From assembly GCA_034508935.3 (NCBI GenBank), contig CM067453.1, positions 23,926,614 through 23,990,613 on the forward strand: a stretch of 64,000 nt of DNA, given 5' to 3'. The stretch comes from Berghia stephanieae (taxonomy: Eukaryota; Mollusca; Gastropoda; Nudibranchia; Aeolidiidae). Position numbers and translations under genes: made by a program. Shown here in pieces: positions 30,795-41,400 of this stretch (its first letter is position 1; every line of letters begins with the position of its first letter). Below the pieces are notes generated by a model. It was not told the DNA's origin and ran no database searches. It saw only the letters and a list, made by a program, of their open reading frames with translations.

Positions 30795-31035
30795 CTTCAC
30801 GAATATACATGACGCGCCCAGGACCGTGAGAGCTGGAGGTGTCCGTGATCGTGATTTGTGTAAGACACGTCACACCCATTAACCCACTTGACTCAGGTGT
30901 GAGTGAGTACCTGGTTATAGGCAATGTGGGATACTCAAAGACTGTTCATACAGAAAAAAAGACGCGGTAATTAATAGGCGACTGATAGAGCAGGAGATGT
31001 GGAAATGTGCTATATAAATGCTACTGTTTTAATTA
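30795..31035 (+). mobile_element. SINE-like element, second type
   Basis: TGACTCAGGTGTGAGTGAGT, ACCTGGTTATAGG, GGCGACTGATAGAGCAGG and tail GTGCTATATAAATGCTACTG. The tail again resembles an L2-type LINE end. The head is not clearly tRNA-like. Confidence 0.5.
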
Positions 31036-31393
31036 ATTCTTACCTTTTCGATATAACGTGTTGTATACAAATAACATTGAATATTAACGGTTATACCGAA
31101 TACAAAATGCTGCAACTAGAAATTCAAACATCGCAATACAATATCGATATCTTTTTCATTTGCATACTCTATTCAATTGACATTTCTCTTCACTCCTAAC
31201 GCTTCGAGCGACAGTTGAAATTTAGGTCGATATTCGTATCGATTATCGATTTTCGTACTACGTACGTAGTGAATAATCCACTGAAAATCATTAAATTAGT
31301 AGATTCGACCCTTTTTGCCCTTTTGTTTCCATATTCGATTACATTATCCAAAAGTACCCGGTAGCTTACAGGGAACAATGCAATCGGAAATCT
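31036..31393. other. AT-rich target region of the LINE
   Basis: No feature seen. Contains the palindrome TACTACGTACGTAGT near 31256. Confidence 0.4.
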
Positions 31394-31403
31394 CTCGAAA
31401 TGC

Positions 31404-31492
31404 CCCCCTCGTGGATCTTTACCTTGCAGTTGGTGAGGGGGCTTGAGGCACACGGGAGGGCAAAGGTGTAAATCCCGGTCGACCGTCACGAG
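31404..31492 (+). ncRNA. Possible HDV-like ribozyme fold at LINE 5' end
   Basis: Numbering from the first element base: 1-7 CCCCCTC pairs with 32-38 GAGGGGG (P1). 8-11 GTGG can pair with 83-86 TCAC including one G-U (P2). 18-20 ACC pairs with 29-31 GGT (P3). 50-54 CGGGA pairs with 70-74 TCCCG (P4). 77-79 CGA falls where the catalytic C sits. The order and spacing match the hepatitis-delta-like double pseudoknot, known at the 5' ends of R2, RTE and other non-LTR elements. Against it: base 1 is C rather than G, P1.1 is at best one pair, and P2 is short. Confidence 0.3.
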
Positions 31493-31612
31493 ACCATCCC
31501 GGGTATCGAGCCAACGAGCCACATGAGCTGCTCGCCCCGGTGTGTGACTAAATTTGATCCAAACCCGGTGCCCGAATAGCAGCCCTATCCCGGGCGCCAC
31601 ACTATTGTCCTT

Positions 31613-34600
31613 ATGTCGAGTCCCAAACAGTCCCGTCAATGGCGAAGCGGTCTGCCGCCTAGCCAAATAATACCGCGTTCGTGTCGCCCGGGTCGTCGGC
31701 ACGTCCGAGAAAAAAGCAAACGTCCCATGCATCAATCGATTCGCGGCCTGCCGATTGGAAAATGCGACGGCGGGGATGGCGAACTGACGCGTATATTGTC
31801 CCTGAACGTCGAGAGCCAGAGTATGGCAAAAAATGAGCTTTTATCAAAGCTACTGGCCGTTCATTGCGTTGATATCCTCCTTTTACAGGAGACCCACCTT
31901 TATTCAGGCGCGCAATCTTCCCGATTCCAGATCCCAGGCTATACGGTGGTCCAACGCGAGGACACTTCGAGGCTCAAAGGAGGGGTTAGCGTTTACGCTA
32001 AAGAGCCATCGAAGGTAAGGGTCATTGAGAGCGTAACGGACAGCAATGGGGTGAACCGAATTTCCGTGGAAGTAGGTGGACTGTGTTTGCATAATATTTA
32101 CAAACCACCTAGAGCGACTTGGACTACACCACCGGTACCGGTGGTCAGCCATCCTTCCATCTGTCTGGGAGACTTTAATAGCCACCATCACGAATGGGGC
32201 TACCGAGACTGCAACGAGGCAGGAAGACAACTCCGCTCATGGATGGACTGTAATGATCTACACCTAGTGTACGATCCTACAGCCAAGGGTACCTTCCGGG
32301 GTACCCGCCATAAGAAGGAGTATACTCCAGACCTCACCCTCGTAACGAAAGGCGCGAACGGTGAACCGTTGCAGGTGAAGCGGACAGTCCTCGGGGACTT
32401 CCCGCATAGCCAGCACAGGCCGGTTCTTGTCACAGCTGGGGTGACAATACCGAGGGTGCAGTCTCTCCCACTTTGCAGATGGAATTTCAGGAAGGCTGAC
32501 TGGGAGGAATTCAGTTCCTATATCGAGCAGGTCTGCCCTGCCATTCCTCCCAAGTCCAAGAATATAACCAGATTTAGTAGGCTACTGGTTAAGAGCGCTC
32601 AACGCTCTATTCCACGGGGCAAACGGAAATTCTACACCCCTTGCTGGACAGCAGAGTCGGAAGAGCTGTACCGAGAGTACCAGCAGACCCAGTCCCAGGA
32701 CACAGCCGATAGACTACTCCAGTCTCTGGCAGAGGGAAGGAAGCAACGGTGGCAGGAGACCGTGGAAAGTCTCGACTTTACACACTCCAGCCGCCACGCT
32801 TGGCGTTTGATAAAGAAATTGGACCCAGATCGGAATTTCGCGAAGGCTGCACCGGAATGCGAGGCAGACACAATTGCCAAGAATATTAAGAACCGTAGCA
32901 AGCGGGTCCCTAATCAGGCTTTTGAGCGCGGTGTCCGCAAGGCGTACCGTACGATTTTGGACTCGCTACCTGCGGAGGAGTCGGACTGGACGGCCCCGTT
33001 CAGTCCCCGAGAAGTGGGTGCAGCCATTAGCGAAGTGAAGAACGGCAAAGCAGCTGGGATAGATGGTGTATATCCCGATATGGTGACGCATCTGGGCCCC
33101 AGGGCACGGGCCTGGCTAGCAGAGGCAATGTCTGACATCCTTGCAAACGGAAAGCTTCCACAAGTGTGGAAGCATGCGAAGATAGTTGCCATCCTGAAGC
33201 CAGGGAAGCCGGCGAAGGAGGCAGACAGTTACAGACCCATATCGCTGCTGAGCTGTCTTTACAAACTGTTGGAGCGTGTTCTATTAAACCGATGGGGGCC
33301 GGTCCTAGACGCTGCCCTGCCACCTGAGCAGGCAGGCTTCAGGGAAGGGAGGTGCACCACGGAGCAGGTCATTGCCCTTACAGAGCATATTGAGCACGGG
33401 TTCGAGAGAAAACAGCAAACAGGTGCTGTGTTTATAGACCTATCAGCGGCGTACGATACGGTCTGGTGCGATGGGTTAATGCTCAAACTTGCAAAAATCA
33501 TAAGGTGCAAAAAGACCTTGAAGTTGTTCTCTTCGATCTTAGGGGAAAGGCAATTCCACGTCGCGCTGGGAGACGCCACGAGCAAAGTTAGGAAATTGAA
33601 GAATGGGGTCCCTCAGGGGTCGGTACTTGCGCCAATGTTGTTTAACGTTTACATTAGCGATATGCCGAACACTTCCTCCCTGAGGCTGGGATACGCAGAC
33701 GACTGGGCACTCGTTACTCAGAGTAAAGTGTGGACCCGTCTCGAGAGCGTACTCAGCGAGGACGTCACCAGACTCAAATCCTACTTTGACAAGTGGTACC
33801 TGAAGATGAACACTTCAAAAACCGTGGCCACTGCATTTCACTTATGCAGTGGTTGGCACACCCGTAAACTGAATGTCCTAGTCGGGGACCAGCCACTCCC
33901 ATATGAGCCGCGTCCAAAATACCTAGGGGTGACGCTGGATCGCAGCCTTACCTATCGGGTTCATCTCGAAGGGGTTGCCCGGAAGATAGAGAAGCGGAAT
34001 AGTCTTCTGAGGAAGCTGGCGGGATCGACTTGGGGCGCTAGCCAAGCGCTCCTGAGAACATCCGCCCTGGCACTATGCTATTCCACCGCGGAGTATTGCG
34101 CTCCAGTGTGGGGTAGAAGCAGAAACGTTGAGAAGGTGGATGTAAAACTTCGCAAGTCGATGCACATAGTGTCGGGAACGCTAGCAACAACCCCTAGAGA
34201 ATGGGGCCCGGTGATGGCAGCGATCCAGCCCCCCGATGTCCGGAGGGAGACCATTACGGGAAACTGGCTGAGTAAGATCAAAGAGAGAGGGAATGGGGAT
34301 ACCCCTCTCATGCGCATAATGAACGGTGCCCCCGTTTCGAGCCGAAATAAGTCCCGGCAACCCTTGTACGCAGAATCCCTGACTACGGACAGAGCTGCAC
34401 ATACGAGATGGAAGTCGGTTTGGACGAATTCAATCCCTCGTGGGGGCGGGGACCTACACTCCTCTAAGCTTGGTGAGAAGTTGCCAGGCTTTGATACCAG
34501 TAAGAGGAGACACTGGGTAGCTGCGAATCGGCTTCGGTCGAGGAGCTGCCTAACGGCCGGTGCGTTACATCAGTGGGGTCTAACTTCCTGTCCTTTATGT

Positions 34601-34744
34601 CCACGCTGTGGGCAAGAACCCGAAACGGCAGAGCATCTAGTCGAAAGGTGTGTTGTGACGATGCTACCGGGCGGGTTCGCGACGGTGCACGAATGCGGAC
34701 CGGACTTTGCTGATTGGGTCGATCGTCATAACATAATAGTGTGA
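31613..34744 (+). CDS. LINE endonuclease-reverse transcriptase, 1043 aa
   Basis: Single polyprotein that nicks target DNA and reverse-transcribes the element RNA. The N-terminal apurinic-type endonuclease (about residues 60-270) shows LSLNVES, QETH (92-95), GDFNSHHHEWG (186-), TPDLTLVT and SQHRPV, the last in place of the usual SDH. The reverse transcriptase follows: NGKAAGIDGVYPDM, SYRPISLLS, FIDLSAAYDT (607-), [11 protein letters not shown] (664-), catalytic YADD (694-697), then PKYLGVTLDRSL. The C-terminus has a zinc-knuckle-like C-x2-C-x2-C...H-x4-C from residue 993. No RNase H and no stop within. The first ATG is used; a second Met at residue 64 just upstream of QETH is less likely because it would cut the endonuclease. 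Codon use is GC-richer than the region. Confidence 0.9.
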   Translation: MSSPKQSRQWRSGLPPSQIIPRSCRPGRRHVREKSKRPMHQSIRGLPIGKCDGGDGELTRILSLNVESQSMAKNELLSKLLAVHCVDILLLQETHLYSGAQSSRFQIPGYTVVQREDTSRLKGGVSVYAKEPSKVRVIESVTDSNGVNRISVEVGGLCLHNIYKPPRATWTTPPVPVVSHPSICLGDFNSHHHEWGYRDCNEAGRQLRSWMDCNDLHLVYDPTAKGTFRGTRHKKEYTPDLTLVTKGANGEPLQVKRTVLGDFPHSQHRPVLVTAGVTIPRVQSLPLCRWNFRKADWEEFSSYIEQVCPAIPPKSKNITRFSRLLVKSAQRSIPRGKRKFYTPCWTAESEELYREYQQTQSQDTADRLLQSLAEGRKQRWQETVESLDFTHSSRHAWRLIKKLDPDRNFAKAAPECEADTIAKNIKNRSKRVPNQAFERGVRKAYRTILDSLPAEESDWTAPFSPREVGAAISEVKNGKAAGIDGVYPDMVTHLGPRARAWLAEAMSDILANGKLPQVWKHAKIVAILKPGKPAKEADSYRPISLLSCLYKLLERVLLNRWGPVLDAALPPEQAGFREGRCTTEQVIALTEHIEHGFERKQQTGAVFIDLSAAYDTVWCDGLMLKLAKIIRCKKTLKLFSSILGERQFHVALGDATSKVRKLKNGVPQGSVLAPMLFNVYISDMPNTSSLRLGYADDWALVTQSKVWTRLESVLSEDVTRLKSYFDKWYLKMNTSKTVATAFHLCSGWHTRKLNVLVGDQPLPYEPRPKYLGVTLDRSLTYRVHLEGVARKIEKRNSLLRKLAGSTWGASQALLRTSALALCYSTAEYCAPVWGRSRNVEKVDVKLRKSMHIVSGTLATTPREWGPVMAAIQPPDVRRETITGNWLSKIKERGNGDTPLMRIMNGAPVSSRNKSRQPLYAESLTTDRAAHTRWKSVWTNSIPRGGGDLHSSKLGEKLPGFDTSKRRHWVAANRLRSRSCLTAGALHQWGLTSCPLCPRCGQEPETAEHLVERCVVTMLPGGFATVHECGPDFADWVDRHNIIV

Positions 34745-34911
34745 ACCATAAGAAGCTGCTCGAAATGCGATAAGACTTTTTTCAAGGGTGCTTTTGTTAT
34801 TTTAGGATAATATAACTTTTAACGCCGATGTGAAAAATGGCGGTTTAATCCTATTATGGTATTGAGGAAATGTTAAACAAGAGAGGAGGATAATGAGGTG
34901 AAGGAGGTAAA

Positions 34912-35236
34912 CTTGAGCTTTTATATAGCGCAATAGATAGTGTGCCTTTGGCTAAGAAGCTCACAACATTGCCATCCGGAAGTAAAACTGACCACACACA
35001 AAACTATGTGTAACCTTTAACGTTTATAGTCTGGTTAATAGTTTAGTGAGAATTACTCATAAAAGCGGATGGCAAAAAAACAATAACAAAGACAGGAGTA
35101 ACGTCAACTTCATTCTATCCATATCCACTAAACGTGCTCAAAGCACTTTACAAGGGGTCCCAGGCCAACAGCAAACTTAATATCATGTAGAACGATCCGA
35201 AAGCGAGTGTCATACGACAAGTCCACATAGCCCCAC
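34912..35236 (-). mobile_element. SINE S copy split by MITE A
   Basis: Tail start CTTGAGCTTTTATATAGCGC at 34912-34930, then MITE A, then TATCCACTAAACGTGCTCAA from 35118. The head has lost its middle but keeps ATCCGAAAGCGAGTGTCATA and CCACATAGCCCCA. Confidence 0.8.
34931..35118 (+). mobile_element. MITE A nested in SINE S at TA
   Basis: Host GCGCAA|TA|TCCACTAA (single TA in all other S copies) has become GCGCAATAGATAG...ATTCTATCCATATCCAC. This shows a TA target duplication directly. Confidence 0.85.
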
Positions 35237-35299
35237 GAGTAATGGAGGATCATTTGTTTCTCACCACCTCAAAACGGATAAAAAGTGAACAAATATTAG

Positions 35300-35600
35300 T
35301 GTGTCGCTATGCGGTCCTGTGGTATGCATGACCCTCGCTTTCGGATCGGAAGGTCCTGGGTTCGAGCCTCGCTCGGCGCATAGTTGAGTCCTTGAATAAA
35401 GGCTTTTTACTCACATTCTCTCTCCTTACCCAGGTGTAAAATGAGTACCTGGTCGTTAACAGGAATGTCTCTGTCGGGAAAAAAATTGTATTATCGTCTG
35501 ATAGGCGTCATGTCTCGTTCTCGTGTTGCTGTTGGTCATGGCCCCTTTGTAAAGCGCTTTGAGCACGTTTCGTGGATGTGAACTCTATAAAATCTCAAAT
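35300..35600 (+). mobile_element. SINE S copy
   Basis: Forward copy, head GTCGCTATGCGGTCCTGTGG, B box GGGTTCGAGCC, tail decayed to GTGGATGTGAACTCTATAAA. Confidence 0.8.
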
Positions 35601-35620
35601 TTTTTTTTTTTAATATATAA

Positions 35621-35815
35621 ATAGAGCAAAATGAGCGCCACTCAGTTCTTTGTTATTGTTTTTAGCCAACCATTTTTATGAGCAGTTATCACTAAAATAT
35701 CTCATTCAGACTATAATCGTTCAAGATTACACATAACTTTTGTGTGTAAGTAAGTAATATCTGGTTGATGGTTTTGTGAGCTTTTCGGCTAAGCGCAAAG
35801 CATCAATAATAAGAC
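35621..35815 (-). mobile_element. MITE A copy, strongly diverged
   Basis: Reverse order of A blocks kept (GCCACTCAGTTCTTTGTTAT, CATTTTTATGAGCAG, ACTTTTGTGTGTAAG, GCTAAGCGCAAAGCATC) but many changes, including loss of TGACGTCA. An old copy. Confidence 0.6.
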
Positions 35816-35821
35816 ACGGTC

Positions 35822-36130
35822 AGAAATACTCTTCAACAGTCGTAACGTCACTTCCTTCCTAATGACGTATGGTAACTTGTAACACTGGCTCTAAACTATC
35901 GGAACAATGGCGGACGCCCATATGAAATAATTCTCCGGCGACCATAAAAGCGTATCCAGAGGAAAAAAAACCGCATAAATTTGATCATGTTTTGACTTTA
36001 ACACATTCTGATCACAAGGCATATGAAAAGTTCTAGCCAGCATGAAGAATAAAAAGTAATGATTTTCTTAGTTTAGAACCAAGATGGCCGCCGTTGCCGG
36101 GCGGCGTGACATCAGCCTACTGAATCCAAT
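35822..36130 (-). mobile_element. MITE B copy
   Basis: Reverse copy from CTCTTCAACAGTCGTAACG to GGCGTGACATCAGCCTACTG and AATCC. Confidence 0.8.
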
Positions 36131-36216
36131 TTGAACCGTAGGTCTTCTACAAGTTGATCGACTCTTCACCATAAGGAAGAGAAACAAACACCCATGTTGA
36201 ACATCTGTGGCTGGAG

Positions 36217-36528
36217 ATGCGGCTATGAGGTCTAGTGGTATGACACTCGCTTTCGGATCAGAAGGTCCTGGGGTCGAGCATTGCTCGGCGTATTGTTGAA
36301 TCCTTGGAACAGACTCTTTACTCACATTCTCTCACCGTACCCAGGTGAGTAGCTGGCCGGTAACAGCGTTGTCACTGTCCCCAAAAAATGTAACATCGCC
36401 TAACATGTCCGGCCCTACATGTTAAGAGTTGTTGTTGTCCAGGTACCCCTTGTAAAGCGCTTTGAGAACGTCTCGCTCGACGGATAGTTGAGTCCTTGGA
36501 AAAGGCTCTTTACTCACATTTTCTCACA
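36217..36528 (+). mobile_element. SINE S copy plus head fragment
   Basis: Forward copy 36217-36470, then a second short piece (CTCGACGGATAGTTGAGTCC, TTGGAAAAGGCTCTTTACTC) that repeats the body, so two insertions or an internal duplication. Confidence 0.7.
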
Positions 36529-36662
36529 GTGAGTTGTCGTTAGTAGAGCTCAAGGAAACAAGCGATTCCATTGGTTGAGCTATTGAATACAACGTACGAT
36601 TTGTTTTCGTTTTTGGCCAAAGAATTGTCTTTTGACCTCATTTTTTGGTCAGTGTCAGGCTA
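36528..36662 (+). mobile_element. MITE D fragment
   Basis: From AGTGAGTTGTCGTTAGTAGA to TTTTTTGGTCAGTGTCAGGC. The left half is missing. The right end TATA is shared with the next A copy. Confidence 0.65.
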
Positions 36663-37135
36663 TAGATAGAATGCGCTTGGCCAAGGAGTTCACAACATTG
36701 CCATCCGGAAGTATAAAGGACCAACACACAAACTCTGTGTAACCATGAACTTTTATAGTCTGGTTAATACAGTTTAGTGAAAACAACTCACAAACGCGGA
36801 TGGCAAAAACAATAACAAAGGCCTGAGCGACGTCATCTTCGAACTATCTATAGATAGTATACTCTTGGCTAAGAAGCTCATAACATTGCCATACGGAAGT
36901 ATAACGGACCAACACACAAAATTGTGTGTAGCAATGCACTTTTATAGTGTGGTTGATACAGTTTAGTGAGAATCACTCACAAACGCGGATGGCAAAATAC
37001 AATAACAAAGGCTTGAGTGACGTCATCTTCGTGCTATCTATAGTTTGGTTAATACCGTTTAGTGAGAATTACTCATAAACATGGATGTCAAAAAAACAAT
37101 AACAAAAACTAAGTGACGTCAACATCGAATTTTGG
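36659..37135 (+). mobile_element. Array of MITE A copies (2.5)
   Basis: Complete forward copies at 36659-36850 and 36847-37043 share CTATCTATAGATAG. A third, 5'-truncated copy follows from about 37042 (GTTTGGTTAATACCGTTTAG) to 37135. Confidence 0.8.
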
Positions 37136-37272
37136 GCAGATCAGACCTCTGATTACATCAGAGAAAACTCTGAAGAGAGTTTTGATCAGCCCATCGTGAA
37201 AATCGGGACTTGATCCGCCGACCATCGATATACCAGGGTGACATTGACACCAAAATCAGAATGTATATATAT
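37136..37272. other. Unrecognised, short
   Basis: ATCAGACCTCTGATTACATC with nearby inverse words (GATCAG...CTGATC); no family match in the window. Confidence 0.3.
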
Positions 37273-37785
37273 TATTCCTGGGTGGGTTCCTGACCTCCCA
37301 TAGTTGGAAAGGAAGTACTTACTGTGCCTTCTACCCCCTGTATTTGTTTTCCAATTTGCTTTCTGTCTTTGTCTTGGATGAGATTACTTGGTTTTGTCCA
37401 AGGCCTGGACGGATACCCTGGCTGAGAGGGAAACAGTCAAATGTATATCTATTGATTTGGAAGATTGTATTTTTTTTCCTTGTAAATCATCTCTCTGTTA
37501 TGTATTATTATTTTTATTTTGAATTTATAATGTAAACATTAGCATGGACCTGTGCTCGTATCTTGATGAGACTTTTTGGTGATCTCAAACCAAGTACACT
37601 GATAGTGTGCTCTTGGAATCTACATCTGTTTCCTATTTGAACCAATTCCCTTTGTCTTACCCTTTCTTAGATACTTTAATTGTAATTCTAGAACTTTTTA
37701 CTATCACATATTTTCCCTTTTTACTGGCGCTTATATGACCTAAATATGTTGCAAGGCCGTAAAAACATTCAAAACAAACAACAAT
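37273..37785 (+). mobile_element. Repeat E copy
   Basis: Starts CTGGGTGGGTTCCTGACC, ends GTTGCAAGGCCGTAAAAAC. Confidence 0.75.
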
Positions 37786-37894
37786 GTATAATCCAAACGG
37801 TGAAATGGGTTATTATTGTATATTTTAATGAAGACAAATAGAAATGACTTCATGAAAAGACAAAAACTGACATCTCACAATGGACATGATCTAT

Positions 37895-38165
37895 ATTACA
37901 TTTCAATGTGCTCGAGGTAAATGGTCACATTGGAATATGTGCTTAAAGTGACCCACATAGTGAAAAGTGTTCACAGTTTTTTATCACGATTGGTCATTTT
38001 GTTCACCTTGACACATGGGTATGTTTACAACTTTCATAAACAAAGCAGCGTGTTTACATTTCTGAAGAAATATCCAATCGTTGGACAGCAACAAATCATG
38101 TGATTGATGACTGGGTTGGCAGAAGACATGAATATAGATCGCTCCCATTCTATCAATGTTAATAA
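37895..38165 (+). repeat. Repeat P copy 1
   Basis: Contains TCAATGTGCTCGAGG, AATGGTCACATTGGAATATG, ACCTTGACACATGGGTATG, AAACAAAGCAGCGTGTTTAC and ATCATGTGATTGATGACTGG. Inverted copy at 41510-41745, partial copy at 60650. No terminal repeats or coding seen. Confidence 0.7.
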
Positions 38166-38168
38166 TAT

Positions 38169-38489
38169 CAATAGGCTTCAACAGTCGCTAACGTCACTTC
38201 CCTCGTATTGTCGAGAGTAATCTTAGTAACTGGCTCTAGACTATCGGAACACTGGCGGACGCCCTTATGAAATATTGCTTCGAGGAGCATAAAAGCGTAT
38301 CGAGATGAAAAAAAACAAACATTATAAATCTGATCATGTTTTAATTTTTACACGTACACATTCTGATCACAAGACATATAAACGTTTTAACCAGCATGAC
38401 GAATAAAGAGTACCGACTTACTTTGTTTCAGAATCACGATGGCCGCCGTTGCTGGGCGACGTGACATCAGACTATTGAATCCAATTGGA
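38169..38489 (-). mobile_element. MITE B copy
   Basis: Reverse copy from TAGGCTTCAACAGTCGC to GACATCAGACTATTGAATCC. It is the left partner of an inverted pair with the next copy. Confidence 0.8.
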
Positions 38490-38494
38490 TCTAT

Positions 38495-41400
38495 AGACTG
38501 ATGTTACTCCCCCCCCCCCCCCCAGCAACGAGCAACTTGATTCTAAACAAAGAAAATCTATACTTTTTATTCTTCATGCTGCCTAGAACTTTTTCACATG
38601 TATGTGATCAAAATAGTAATAATAATAAATGGCATTTATATAGCGCTTTACCCCGTTGTCACAGGCTCGAAGCGCTTTACAGTGATATAAAACAAAACAT
38701 ATTACAGTGAGACAAGTGTGAAGGAAACGTGATACGAATTCAATTTAACAACAACAAAATATGAAAATAATATTGCAACATTATGACGTAAAAAGATAAA
38801 ACTTTAAGCGAGATTTGAACGTTGTCAACGAATCCGAGCATCTCACGTGTGATGGAGAGAGTTCCAAAAATGGGGAGCCGAAAATTGAAAAGACTGTTCA
38901 CCTATTTTACGCAATGGCTTAGGTTTGACAAGGATTGATTGGTTATTGCTTGACCTCAAGTTTCTATTGGGGACATATATGTTTAGAAGGTCTTTAATAT
39001 AGGAGGGACTGTTCGTGCTCAGGGATTTGTAGACAACAGTACAATCTTATAGGCAACTCTTTTTTCCACAGGAAGCCAATGTAACTCACGGAGAAGAAGA
39101 GTTGCTACGGGTATTTTTTGTTATTGCGTACAATGAGCCTGGCTGCGTTATTTTGAGCAACCTGAAGTTTGCTAATTTTGTCTTTAGCTAGATTCGCCAA
39201 ATGGAGTTACAATAGTCCAATTTAGATAAAACCAGGGAATTAATATAAAGTTCTGTTATATGCTTCGGTATTAAATTACGAATTTTGCTTATTTTTTTCA
39301 TTTCTATGTACATAGATTGTATGGTGTTATTCACGTGGCTTGTCATGGAAAAATCTTTATCGATGATGACGCCAAGGTTTTTGCTTTATTTGAAAATTCT
39401 ATTGTGCTATTTCCGAGAGTAATAGGTGTTTTATTTGCCTGTTTAAGGATACTCGGCCTTCCACACATTAAAATCTCAGTTTTACTATCATTTAATTTTA
39501 ACTTATTGTGGTACATCCAAGATTTAATCTCATTAAAACAGCTCGTAATTCGTTGTATTAAGAACTGTAAATTACTAAGGGGTGCTGAATCATATATTTG
39601 CGTATCATCTGCATAAAAATGATAACTCAGATTGAATCTGGATATCACACTAGAAAGGGGCTGCATATATACAGTAAAAAGGACAGGGCCAAGAACAGAG
39701 CCTTGTGGCACTCCAAAATTTAAGTAAAACTTGTTCTGACTGAACACCATTCACCACGACAGTCTGCCATCGATCCTGTAAATATGATGTAAACCATTTA
39801 AGGCAATTCCTTTTATGCCGAACGTATTTTCTAGTCTTCTTAACAAAATGTCATGGTCAATGGTGTCGAAGGCAGCTGAAAGATCTAAAAGGCATATACA
39901 TTGATTTGTTAGCATCAGCATTACATAACAAGTCATTAAAGATTTTAAGAAGCGCCGTTTCAGTACTGTGTTGATGTTTGTAGGCTGACTGATGGGGTTG
40001 TTCCAAACTGTTGTTCTTAAGATGAGATGTTAATTGTGTAAGAACTATCTTCTCCAAAAGTTTTGACAAAAAAGGTAAATTTGATACAGGACGATAATTG
40101 TTTAATATATTGTGGTCCAGTGATGGTTTCTTCAGAAGTGGTTTGACGAGGGCACTTTTAAAGCACGATGGAACTTCGCCAGTCAGTATGGATGTATTTA
40201 TGATTGATGTAATGGATGGTAATAATGTATCGATGGAGCTGGCCAAAAGCTGTGCTGGTAGGGGATCAAGGTCGCAGGATTTAATGGGGTTTTTTTTATC
40301 AACTCGTTTATGAAACTAGGTGAAACTGGTTGGAACTTGTCTAAAGGGGTACCACAGAATGTATTTGTATCTATAAATGGTTCATGCCGATCTGTTCTGA
40401 ACGAATGTTATGGATTTTGTCTTTTAAAAAGTTGACAAATGTGTTTGGCAAGTCTCTTTGATTGGTTGTAGATGGTAATGAAGTGCATCTTTCACGTCCA
40501 AGTAGATCATTGCAGATGTTAAATAATTGTTCACAAGATTTAGAAGTTTCGAATTTTGAAAGAAAATACGTGGTCTTTGCCTTTTTTATTGTTGTCTCCA
40601 GGCACGAAATGCGTTCTTGAATATTTCACGATGAATCGTAAGGCCTGATGTTTTCAGCAGTCTTTCTGCTCTCCGACACTTCGTTTTAGCTTCTTTAACG
40701 TCCGACGTATACCACGGAGCATACTTGCGGTTGGTGACGGTCCTTGTTTGGAATGGCGCATTGTTTGTCAAGCGTTTCGATGAGACAACTATTCCACTGG
40801 TCTGGAGAAATCATTGAATTTTTAGTAAGTTTTGTTTCTAAATCGCCTCTGAAATTGTCCAAATTAATGCCTTTAATGTTTCTGGTTGATGTGGTGGTGG
40901 TTTCTTGGCATGGTTTTGAAACGTCAAGATTGAAAGAAATGAGGGAGTGGTCCGAAAAGGGGAGATAATCGACGGTGGCGTTGGTTTTTTGGAACTCTGA
41001 ATTTTCTACAATTACCCAATCTAAAATATGACCAGCAGAGTGGGTTGGCGTTGTTACGATCTGGCACATGTTGTTCTCCGATAATGACTCGTGCAATTTA
41101 GCGGTGTCTGTGACGTTGTCGAAGTGAAAATTAAAGTCGCCGAGTATAATTGAATGGCCAGGACGCGTGTATTGCAAAGTTAGCATCTCGTTGATTTCCT
41201 TCCTAACATCAGGTAATTTTATTTTGTTTTTCTTGTTTACTGGCGGTAGGTAGATGCAGTTGAAGTTGTATCTTGTATTCTGGAGGGATAATCTAAGATC
41301 AATGGCCTCCATTGTTTTGCAAATGTATACAAGTCAAAACATGATCAGATTTATAATGTTTTTCTCCTCTGGATACACTTTTATGCTATTCGGAGAAGTA

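Larger units (their letters stand above)
31404..34758 (+). mobile_element. Full-length, apparently intact LINE, 3355 bp
   Basis: CTCGAAATGC at 31394-31403 and again at 34759-34768 is a perfect 10-bp target duplication. Between them lie a 209 bp 5' leader, one 1043-codon ORF and only 14 bp of 3' UTR (ACCATAAGAAGCTG) without poly-A. GC content is clearly higher than in the surroundings. There is one ORF and no gag-like ORF1. The clean duplication and open ORF argue for recent insertion. The clade is not certain: jockey-group protein features, RTE-like compact layout. Confidence 0.85.

Noticed and set aside
31196-31735. 179-codon minus-strand frame over the LINE leader
   Set aside because: Antisense to the GC-rich LINE 5' region, with no domain. 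Same for other minus-strand frames at 32200-34402.
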